A stretch of DNA of 35,433 nucleotides from Prevotellaceae bacterium (GTDB lineage: Bacteria; Bacteroidota; Bacteroidia; Bacteroidales; UBA932). Position 1 is the first letter of the stretch. Each line of letters starts with the position of its first letter. The position numbers and the translations under genes are program-made. The stretch spans positions 1 to 35,433 of the forward strand of contig JAIRRX010000002.1 in the NCBI GenBank assembly GCA_031255755.1, in the 5' to 3' direction. The notes under the pieces are model-generated. The model was not told where the DNA came from, searched no databases, and worked only from the letters and a program-made list of their open reading frames with translations. Below are positions 27,709 through 35,433 of this stretch, one piece after another.

Positions 27709-29901
27709 ATGATAAAAAAATTAGTTTCTATATTATTCATAGTTATATTGGTCATTGTATGTATTTTAGGATATGTCAACATCAAAGACAAAAGTAATTC
27801 CGAAACGTATAATTTTCTAAATTTTGCAGGTAATAATGCTGTCGTTTACGTTAGAGTGAACCATCCCATGCAACTTACTGTTGATAATGAAAATTCCGAG
27901 TTTTTTAATTTGATTTATAAAAATGACAAATTCGTTGTGCCTGTTATCACAAGTCTGCTTCCGAATATCGCAGATACGAATGCCGTTATTCGGCGCAGTT
28001 CGATTTATGTTTTGTCATCGGCATTTGTAAATGAAAATAAATCGCTTGATTTTGTGCATTTTATTCCTGTAAAAAAACATGCCGATATCAACGAAAGTTT
28101 AGCGAAAATTGCAAAAAAAACAAACGATACATTAATCACAGACAGTGATATTTTGTGTTATGAATTTGATGGTTCCAAATTTTATATTAACAATTTTGAT
28201 AATATTATCGCTGTAAGTTCTTCTTTTAACGCATTGAAAATAAACTTACAACAAGTAAAAAACAAACAGACTCTTGCCGAAGATATTTTTTTTACAGATT
28301 GGCTTCGCGCATCGGGACAATATGTTGACGCAAACATTTTTATCAATTCTACTCAATTGCCAAACCTCATAAATACATTGTTCGACAGGAACATTTCGGA
28401 CGACTATTCCGACTTTATAAAAAACACTGCACAGTGGTTTATGCTTGATGCCAATATAACAAAAAGCCTTTGTAATTTTACAGGTTTTGTTTACACAAAT
28501 AATCACAATTTTTTAAATATATTAAATTCGCAGCAAAAATCGGAATTTAAAACATTAAAGGCTTTACCGCCCGAAACGCTTGTAGCATATTCAATGCGTG
28601 TTGACAATATTGACAGTTTATTGAATACATATAACACATTTTTCAGCAATTCGACAAGCAATTATTTTGACAAACTCGCACAAATAAGTGATTCACTTTA
28701 TCTGGATGTTGAGGATTTTATAAAATCGCTTTATCCTGAAGAAATTACGTTAGCCTACAATAACGCACACGGATGGATGACATTAATAAAAGTTTTGAAC
28801 ATTCAAAATGCTGTTACCGAATTAAATAAACTCAACAGACAAAATTTGCTTCGAGATATTATAACAGCAATATTCGGCAAGATTTTTGACCTCAATAAAG
28901 GCAACGAAATAAGTATTATTGATAATTTTGTTGTTATATCGCAAAATAAAATAAACAATCTTGGCAATATCGGAATTTTATCAATAAATTCCGATTATAT
29001 TGTCGATGAATCTTTGGCTGCATTTTACGCAAATTCTGCTGGAATCAGCAAATTTTTTAATACTCAGAAGAAGAAAAGCAAAGATTTTTTCAAAAATATT
29101 TTTATTGAAATTATACCTGCCGATGGAAAATTTTATATAAATTCAAATATTTTATTAGTACATTCATCTCCTGTCAGGGAACATGCTGGAAGCGCTGCAA
29201 TTAATACCGATAATATTATTGAAAACACACATACAAAAGCAAATGCCGTTTTGAAGCAAACTATAGAAAACACTGTTAATAAGCAAAAATACACAATATT
29301 GCAATACGCCGACAATTTGACAGAACTGATCGACATCAATGCAAAATCATTGTTTACAATAAATCTTGATGAAAAAATAGAAAGCAATATTTTTGTTATA
29401 AATCCATTTAACAGAGGAACTGCTTATTTGGTTTTTAATACCGAAAATAAAATTTACATGATTGATTTTAACGGAAAGCCGATGCGAGGTTTCCCTGTTG
29501 TATTGCCTGCAGCGGCAACGAACAGCATATCGGTTTTTGCATACGACAGAACATCCGATTTTCGCATCTTTATTGCATGTACGAATAAAAAAATCTACCT
29601 GTACAATACAAGCGGACAGAACGTAAACGGATGGAAAATTCCCAAAACGGAAGAAATTGTTCAATCGCCGATACAATTTATACGAATGGATGCAAAAGAT
29701 TATTTAGTCGCTTTTGACAATAATCAAATCTATGTTTTCAACAGAAAAGGTTATGAACGTGTGGATGTTAAGGAAAAAGTACAAATTCCTGTAAATGCCG
29801 AATTTGAAAAACTTTCCAAACCTGCGCGATTACGGGTTAAAGACAGGTCGGGAAAACAGATAACCATAAATCTTGTAAACGGCAAAGTAATTCGCAAATA
29901 A
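27709..29901 (+). CDS. Hypothetical membrane-anchored protein with C-terminal beta-propeller-like region
   Basis: N-terminal hydrophobic segment LVSILFIVILVIVCILGYV; C-terminal repeats such as NKIYMIDFNGKPMRGFPVVL, KKIYLYNTSGQNVNGWKI, NQIYVFNRKGYERVDV resemble propeller blades. Confidence 0.8.
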   Translation: MIKKLVSILFIVILVIVCILGYVNIKDKSNSETYNFLNFAGNNAVVYVRVNHPMQLTVDNENSEFFNLIYKNDKFVVPVITSLLPNIADTNAVIRRSSIYVLSSAFVNENKSLDFVHFIPVKKHADINESLAKIAKKTNDTLITDSDILCYEFDGSKFYINNFDNIIAVSSSFNALKINLQQVKNKQTLAEDIFFTDWLRASGQYVDANIFINSTQLPNLINTLFDRNISDDYSDFIKNTAQWFMLDANITKSLCNFTGFVYTNNHNFLNILNSQQKSEFKTLKALPPETLVAYSMRVDNIDSLLNTYNTFFSNSTSNYFDKLAQISDSLYLDVEDFIKSLYPEEITLAYNNAHGWMTLIKVLNIQNAVTELNKLNRQNLLRDIITAIFGKIFDLNKGNEISIIDNFVVISQNKINNLGNIGILSINSDYIVDESLAAFYANSAGISKFFNTQKKKSKDFFKNIFIEIIPADGKFYINSNILLVHSSPVREHAGSAAINTDNIIENTHTKANAVLKQTIENTVNKQKYTILQYADNLTELIDINAKSLFTINLDEKIESNIFVINPFNRGTAYLVFNTENKIYMIDFNGKPMRGFPVVLPAAATNSISVFAYDRTSDFRIFIACTNKKIYLYNTSGQNVNGWKIPKTEEIVQSPIQFIRMDAKDYLVAFDNNQIYVFNRKGYERVDVKEKVQIPVNAEFEKLSKPARLRVKDRSGKQITINLVNGKVIRK

Positions 29902-30040
29902 ATTTGTTAATCCGTTCATTAACATGAAGGTTTACATTATAATGTACAGTAAATCATGCTGTTTTTATTTCACAATCAAGAAAACAAATTGCAAATTATC
30001 AGTAATTTTATCAGCATGTATAATATTTCCGTAAATCCCG

Positions 30041-30070
30041 ACCGCCGATTTGCAGTTGCGGTTTATTTTC
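30041..30070 (+). terminator. Possible terminator downstream of the 730 aa ORF
   Basis: ACCGC..12-nt loop..GCGGT followed by TTATTTTC; short stem and a GC-rich islet in AT-rich DNA, 140 bp after the stop. Confidence 0.35.
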
Positions 30071-30113
30071 ATGTTTTTTAATATCGTTTTTATTCGTAAT
30101 ATATAATTTTTTG

Positions 30114-30121
30114 TACATTTG
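30114..30121 (+). promoter_or_regulatory. Bacteroidota-type -7 element (TACATTTG) upstream of ackA
   Basis: TACATTTG 33 bp upstream of the ackA ATG. Confidence 0.55.
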
Positions 30122-30154
30122 TCGCATATTAATCAAATAACAATTTTAATTTAA

Positions 30155-31372
30155 ATGAAAATTTTAGTATTAAACTGCGGGAGTTCCTCAATAAAATATC
30201 AGGTTTTTGACATGTTTGACGGAAATAACGAGAACCGTATTTTGGCAAAAGGAATTATTGAACGCATAGGTTTGCAGGTAAGTAAAATTGTGCATAAATC
30301 AACAGGAAAAGAAAATGTGGAATTCCATGAATCGGTACAGAATCATGTTAAAGGCATAAACAAAATTCTTGATTTACTTGTATCGAATGAATATGGAATA
30401 ATGCAAAGCCTTGACGAAATTTCAGCTGTGGGGCATCGCGTAGCACACGGCGGCGAGCATTTTACGTCAAGCATACTGATTGATGAAGATGCAGAACAAA
30501 AAATCGAAGAATATTCGGAACTTGCACCTTTGCACAATCCGGCAAATCTTAACGGAATAAAAGCTATCAGACAGATTTTGCCCGGCATTCCGCAGGTTGC
30601 ATGTTTCGATACCTCGTTTCATCAGACAATGCCGCCACATTCATACCTGTATGCATTGCCGTACGATTATTATTCAAAACATAAAATACGCCGTTACGGA
30701 TTTCATGGAACAAGTCATAAATTCGTATCCGACAAGGCTTGCAGCAAACTCGGTTACAATATCGAAAATACTAAAATAATCACCTGTCATTTAGGCAACG
30801 GCTCGTCAATAACGGCTGTTGACAAAGGCAAATCAGTAGATACGACAATGGGATTTACTCCTCTCGAAGGATTGATGATGGGAACGCGCTGCGGCGATAT
30901 TGATGCTGGCATTATTTTATATCTTTCACAGTCGAAAAATTTAAGCAGTGAACAAATTAATGATTTACTGAATAAAGAAAGCGGACTGTACGGAATATCA
31001 GGAGTTTCGTCTGACATGCGCGACCTATGGAATGCCGCCGACAGCGGAAATAAACACGCAAAACTTGCTCTTGACATGTTTATGTACAGGGCTTTGAAAT
31101 ATATAGGCGCTTATGCAGCAGTAATGAACGGCGTTGATATTATAGTATTTACGGGCGGAATTGGAGAAAACGATTTTCAAGTTCGCCAAACAATATCCGA
31201 AAAACTTGAATACCTTGGAGTTGATTTTGACAGAGAAAAAAATCACATGCTGCGCGGAGTTGATTTTGAAATCATAACAAAACCCGACTCAAAGGTAAAA
31301 GTGGTTGTTGCTGCCACCGACGAAGAACTGGTAATTGCAATTGACACAATGAAATTGACTGATAATAAATAA
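30155..31372 (+). CDS. ackA: Acetate kinase
   Basis: ILVLNCGSSSIKYQVFD, VGHRVAHGGEHF, RRYGFHGTSHKFVS, CHLGNGSSITAV, FTGGIGEN. Confidence 0.96.
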   Translation: MKILVLNCGSSSIKYQVFDMFDGNNENRILAKGIIERIGLQVSKIVHKSTGKENVEFHESVQNHVKGINKILDLLVSNEYGIMQSLDEISAVGHRVAHGGEHFTSSILIDEDAEQKIEEYSELAPLHNPANLNGIKAIRQILPGIPQVACFDTSFHQTMPPHSYLYALPYDYYSKHKIRRYGFHGTSHKFVSDKACSKLGYNIENTKIITCHLGNGSSITAVDKGKSVDTTMGFTPLEGLMMGTRCGDIDAGIILYLSQSKNLSSEQINDLLNKESGLYGISGVSSDMRDLWNAADSGNKHAKLALDMFMYRALKYIGAYAAVMNGVDIIVFTGGIGENDFQVRQTISEKLEYLGVDFDREKNHMLRGVDFEIITKPDSKVKVVVAATDEELVIAIDTMKLTDNK

Positions 31373-31381
31373 TAAAAATAT

Positions 31382-32287
31382 ATGATAACAAAACTTGTAC
31401 AAATAAACGATGCGGTCAAAGCAAAAGGCAAAAAAATGCTTGTAGCCGCTTATGCAAACGATGCTCATACAATTGAAGCAGCAGGAATCGCCGTTGATGC
31501 GGGAATAATCAATGCCACTCTGGTTGGAGATATTGATGTCATTAAAAAGGTATGCGCTGCCGAAAATATAGATGTAAACAAATATACGCTTGTACACGAA
31601 AGTGACGAAACCAAAGCAGCCTCCCTTGCCGTAAGCCTCATAAATCAAGGCAAAGGCGATATTTTGATGAAAGGATTATGTTCGACCGACAAGTATATGC
31701 GAGCGATTTTAAACAGGGAAAACGGCTTAATGCCCGGCGGAAAGGCTGTACTGTCGCACGTTTCCGTATTTGAAATTCCTGCATACAGAAAACTTTTGAT
31801 AACAGGCGATGTTGCCGTAATTCCTGCACCCGACCTTAATCAAAAAATTGCAATTACAAACTACTGTATTAATGTTGCACATACTCTTGGAATTGAGAAA
31901 CCAAAAGTAGCGCTGATTGCCGCTACCGAACAAATGATGCCCGGAATGCAAGCCTGCATCGATGCCGCAATTATTGCAAAAATGAGCGAAAGAAATCAAA
32001 TTAAAAATGCTATTGTTGATGGACCTCTCGGCTTGGATGTGGCTATCGAAGCAGAAAGCGCAGTCATCAAAAAAGTAACAGGCGAAGTGGCAGGCGATGC
32101 CGACTGTCTGATATGGCCTAACATTGAAACAGGAAATGTATTTTATAAAACATCGACAAAATTTGCAAATGCCGAACTTGCTGCTATTGTAACAGGAGCA
32201 AAAGTTCCGTGTGTGCTTTCATCACGCGGAGACAGCGCTCAAACCAAAGCATACTCAATAGCTCTTGCGGCACTAATGGCAAAATGA
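31382..32287 (+). CDS. ptb: Phosphate butyryltransferase-type acyltransferase (PTA_PTB family)
   Basis: 301 aa; GDILMKGLCSTDKYMRAILN, KMSERNQIKNAIVDGPLGLDVAI, VTGEVAGDADCLIWPNIETGNVFYKT, which follow the Clostridium Ptb pattern rather than Pta. Confidence 0.85.
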   Translation: MITKLVQINDAVKAKGKKMLVAAYANDAHTIEAAGIAVDAGIINATLVGDIDVIKKVCAAENIDVNKYTLVHESDETKAASLAVSLINQGKGDILMKGLCSTDKYMRAILNRENGLMPGGKAVLSHVSVFEIPAYRKLLITGDVAVIPAPDLNQKIAITNYCINVAHTLGIEKPKVALIAATEQMMPGMQACIDAAIIAKMSERNQIKNAIVDGPLGLDVAIEAESAVIKKVTGEVAGDADCLIWPNIETGNVFYKTSTKFANAELAAIVTGAKVPCVLSSRGDSAQTKAYSIALAALMAK

Positions 32288-32288
32288 C

Positions 32289-32325
32289 GATTTCGGTTGC
32301 TTCACCCTTGCGGGTTCGTAATGAC
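32289..32325. repeat. Small palindromic intergenic repeat-like element
   Basis: Reverse complement GTCATTACGAACCCGCAAGGGTGAAGCAACCGAAATC resembles widely dispersed intergenic repeats of the GTCATTGCGAA...GAAGCAATC type; ACCC-TTGC-GGGT mini-hairpin. Confidence 0.5.
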
Positions 32326-32345
32326 ATACTATAATTATAAAGCAT

Positions 32346-33116
32346 CTAACTCAATATATCCTCTACAAAATTTGTAAGTTCTACAAAGTCGGATACGCTC
32401 AATGTTTCAGGGCGCAATGACAGAAAACGGTTTTGGGGAATTGACATGTTGCCTGTAATTAATTTTAAGGAGTTTCTAACAGTTTTACGCCTTTGATTGA
32501 ATGTCGCTTTTACCGTTTTTTTGAAAAGCGCTTCATCACAACCTAAATGCTGAACCGAATTTCTGGTAAGGCGAATTACAGCCGATTTCACTTTCGGCGG
32601 AGGCGTAAATGCATTTTCATGAACGGTAAAAAGATATTCAACATTATAAAATGCCTGTATCAATACGCTTAAAATTCCGTAAGTTTTTGAGCCGGGTTTT
32701 TCGGCTATTCGTTCTGCAACTTCCTTTTGTATCATACAAACTGCTTCGGGAATACGGTTCTTTGCATCAAGAATTTTAAAAAATATTTGAGACGATATAT
32801 TATAGGGTAAATTTCCAATAATGCAAAACGGTTTGTCGAATACGTCATGCAGGTTAAGTTTTAAAAAATCGCCTTTAATGAGTTTATTTTTAATATCAGG
32901 AAAAGTTTTATGCAAAAAAGCGATTGATTCGCTGTCAATTTCTATTGTTTTGAAATCAATATCTTTTTCGAGCAGAAATTCGGTCAGGATACCTGTTCCT
33001 GCGCCTATTTCGAGCAATGATTCCGTATTATCGGATATGCTTTGAGATATGCGTTCTGCAATTTGCCTGTCGTGCAAAAAATGCTGTCCGAGTGATTTTT
33101 TGGGGCGCACGTACAT
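32346..33116 (-). CDS. rsmA: 16S rRNA (adenine(1518)-N(6)/adenine(1519)-N(6))-dimethyltransferase
   Basis: PKKSLGQHFLHD, LEIGAGTGILTEFLL, IIGNLPYNISSQIFFKIL, FTPPPKVKSAVIRL. Confidence 0.97.
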   Translation of the reverse strand: MYVRPKKSLGQHFLHDRQIAERISQSISDNTESLLEIGAGTGILTEFLLEKDIDFKTIEIDSESIAFLHKTFPDIKNKLIKGDFLKLNLHDVFDKPFCIIGNLPYNISSQIFFKILDAKNRIPEAVCMIQKEVAERIAEKPGSKTYGILSVLIQAFYNVEYLFTVHENAFTPPPKVKSAVIRLTRNSVQHLGCDEALFKKTVKATFNQRRKTVRNSLKLITGNMSIPQNRFLSLRPETLSVSDFVELTNFVEDILS

Positions 33117-33125
33117 CCGTCAGTT

Positions 33126-35324
33126 TTAATTAAATTCCGACATAAATTTTATTCTTACAAGGCGCACTTCTTCTTCGGTATAGTCGGTACCAAGTTCGAT
33201 CATGGCATCTTCAAGCGATTCGCTTACGGCTTCATTGCGAAAATAATTGTAAATATCTTCGCTTTTATCGTCATCAATGGTATAATTGATATAGTAGTCA
33301 ATATTCAGTTTTGTGCCTGAACTTACTATGGCTTCTATTTCGGTAAGCAGTTCGTCCATTTCGATATTTTTTGCTCTGGCGATTTCGTCAAGCGGGAGTT
33401 TATGGTCAATGCTTTGTATCACAAACACCTTTGCTCCCGATTTATATCCCATAGATTTAACAATCATATCCAAAGGTCGTTCTATTTCTCTTTCTTCGAC
33501 GTACCGTCCTATAAGTTCAACAAATTCCTGTCCGTATTTTTTTGCTTTGCCCTCTCCTACTCCCTGACAGTTTTTCAGTTCATCAATAGTAATAGGATAT
33601 TGTGTTGCCATATCTTCAAGCGATGTATCCTGAAAAAGAACAAATGGCGGAAGGTTTAATTTTTTGGAAATTGATTTTCTCAAATCTTTAAGCATGGCAA
33701 AAAGTTCTTCGTCGGCGGCGCTGCTGCTTCCGTTGCGTGTGCTTAGCAAATCGTCATCTTCGTCGCTTTCTGCATATTCGTGGTCGCGTACAAGCATCAG
33801 CGAATATGGTTTTTTCAAAAATTCATGCCCTTTTTTGCTTACGCGAAGCAAACCGTAATTTTCAATTTCCTTGTCAATAAGATGAAGAACCAGCCCCTGT
33901 CGTATAATTGCGTTCCAGTAATGCGGAGTTTGGTCTTTTCCTATTCCAAATTCTTCAAGTTCTTCATGTTTATACGATTTTGTCATCGAATCTCTTTCGC
34001 CGCAAATGATATTTACAATATGTTCGGCTTTGAATTCTTCCTTTACTTTTAATATTAATTCAAGCACGAGTTGCATATCTTCCTTGCCTTCAAATTTCTC
34101 TTTTGGATGCAGGCAATTATCGCAGGAACCGCAATTCGGTTCTTCATAATCTTCGCCGAAATAATTAAGAAGCGTTTTTCTGCGGCATAATGATGATTCG
34201 GCGTATGCAACCATTTCAAGAAGCAGCTGTTTTCCGATTTCCTGTTCGGCAATGGGCTTGCCTTGCATAAATTTTTCAAGGCGTTGAATATCTTTGTAAC
34301 TGTAAAAAGCAATACACTGTCCTTCGCCTGCGTCGCGCCCTCCTCTGCCCGTTTCCTGATAATAACCTTCAAGGCTTTTTGGAATATCAAAATGAATAAC
34401 AAAACGAACATCGGGCTTGTCAATTCCCATTCCGAATGCAATAGTTGCAACGATAACATCAACATCTTCCATCAAAAACTTATCCTGATTTTCGGAACGT
34501 GTGGCGGAATCCATTCCCGCATGATATGCCAGCGCTTTTATTCCATTTATTCTTAATATTTCGGCAACATCTTCTACCCGCTTTCGACTTAAACAGTAGA
34601 TTATTCCCGATTTGCCTTCATTATTTTTTATGTACTTGATGATTTCCTTTACGGCATTTATTTTAGGACGAATTTCGTAATACAGATTTGCACGATTAAA
34701 AGATGATTTGAAAACATTTGCGTTCATCATCCCGAGATTTTTTTGAATATCGTTCTGTACTTTGGGCGTTGCTGTTGCTGTAAGCGTGATTATGGGAGCC
34801 GTTCCTATTTCACTTATTATTGATTTTATTCGGCGATATTCCGGACGAAAATCATGTCCCCATTCCGAAATACAATGCGCCTCGTCAATAGCGTAAAATG
34901 ATATTTTGATTTGTTTGAAAAACTGAACATTTTCTTCTTTTGTAAGTGATTCGGGGGCAACATACAGCATTTTTGTACGTCCGTCCATCACATTTTGCTT
35001 TACTGTGGCAATTTGCGCTCGATTAAGCGATGAATTAAGAAAGTGTGCAATACCTTCGTCAATACTGAATCCTCTGATAGAATCAACCTGATTTTTCATC
35101 AATGCTATCAGCGGCGATATTATTATACATGTGCCATCCATTATCAGTGCGGGCAACTGATAGCACAAAGATTTTCCTCCGCCCGTAGGCATTAGCACAA
35201 AAGTATCATTGCCATTCAAAACATTGCGGATTATTTCTTCCTGATTTCCTTTGAATGATTCGAATCCAAAATACCTTTTCAGTTCGCTTGCAAGCGAAAT
35301 ATCGGCATACTTATTATGCTCCAT
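33126..35324 (-). CDS. recQ: ATP-dependent DNA helicase RecQ
   Basis: LMPTGGGKSLCYQLPAL, AIDEAHCISEWGHDFRPEY, TATATPKV, YYQETGRGGRDAGEGQCIAFYS, RQC zinc-binding Cys cluster (CRRKTLLNYFGE..CGSCDNC), C-terminal HRDC-like region. Confidence 0.96.
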   Translation of the reverse strand: MEHNKYADISLASELKRYFGFESFKGNQEEIIRNVLNGNDTFVLMPTGGGKSLCYQLPALIMDGTCIIISPLIALMKNQVDSIRGFSIDEGIAHFLNSSLNRAQIATVKQNVMDGRTKMLYVAPESLTKEENVQFFKQIKISFYAIDEAHCISEWGHDFRPEYRRIKSIISEIGTAPIITLTATATPKVQNDIQKNLGMMNANVFKSSFNRANLYYEIRPKINAVKEIIKYIKNNEGKSGIIYCLSRKRVEDVAEILRINGIKALAYHAGMDSATRSENQDKFLMEDVDVIVATIAFGMGIDKPDVRFVIHFDIPKSLEGYYQETGRGGRDAGEGQCIAFYSYKDIQRLEKFMQGKPIAEQEIGKQLLLEMVAYAESSLCRRKTLLNYFGEDYEEPNCGSCDNCLHPKEKFEGKEDMQLVLELILKVKEEFKAEHIVNIICGERDSMTKSYKHEELEEFGIGKDQTPHYWNAIIRQGLVLHLIDKEIENYGLLRVSKKGHEFLKKPYSLMLVRDHEYAESDEDDDLLSTRNGSSSAADEELFAMLKDLRKSISKKLNLPPFVLFQDTSLEDMATQYPITIDELKNCQGVGEGKAKKYGQEFVELIGRYVEEREIERPLDMIVKSMGYKSGAKVFVIQSIDHKLPLDEIARAKNIEMDELLTEIEAIVSSGTKLNIDYYINYTIDDDKSEDIYNYFRNEAVSESLEDAMIELGTDYTEEEVRLVRIKFMSEFN

Positions 35325-35351
35325 TTTTTAATATGCTATTCAATAAGGTAA

Positions 35352-35359
35352 CAAATGTA
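35352..35359 (-). promoter_or_regulatory. Bacteroidota-type -7 element (TACATTTG) upstream of recQ
   Basis: Minus strand TACATTTG about 28 bp upstream of the recQ ATG. Confidence 0.55.
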
Positions 35360-35433
35360 CATTTTTTTTTTCATTCATACAAATTTTATTTTTTTATTTG
35401 CTTTTTCACTGTTTATTAGACGTATTCGAGAAA

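Noticed and set aside
31289-31648. 119 aa minus-strand ORF opposite ackA/ptb
   Set aside because: Antisense shadow, aromatic/Cys-rich, no initiation context.
1-35433. Mobile elements, CRISPR, prophage, tRNA or rRNA
   Set aside because: No transposase/integrase ORFs, no regularly spaced identical repeats, and no cloverleaf or rRNA-like sequence seen when reading through; cannot exclude small items without a search tool.

Overview
This 35.4 kb AT-rich window is mostly conserved chromosomal housekeeping DNA from a member of the Bacteroidota. The phylum call rests on gene content and on repeated TAnnTTTG promoter -7 elements. The centrepiece is a complete, tightly packed minus-strand dcw (division and cell wall) cluster reading mraZ-rsmH-ftsL-ftsI-murE-mraY-murD-ftsW-murG-murC-ftsQ-ftsA-ftsZ (about 26419 down to 10939). 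Left of it are a PLP aminotransferase, a GSCFA protein, acpP-fabF-rnc, purN, fabG, a 7TM-HD (PgpH-like) phosphohydrolase and an OmpA-like/TPR lipoprotein. Right of it are two uncharacterised ORFs, an ackA-ptb pair, and recQ-rsmA. I saw no phage, CRISPR, IS transposase, tRNA or rRNA, and no obvious new multi-gene system. The places most worth a second look are the ~700 bp non-coding region upstream of mraZ (four 10-bp phased units abutting the promoter, plus a separate same-strand array of TGTTRATAA 9-mers), the lysine/glutamate-rich insertion in FtsI, the acetate kinase/phosphate butyryltransferase pairing, the uncharacterised 144 aa + 730 aa gene pair, and some small intergenic repeat-like elements.
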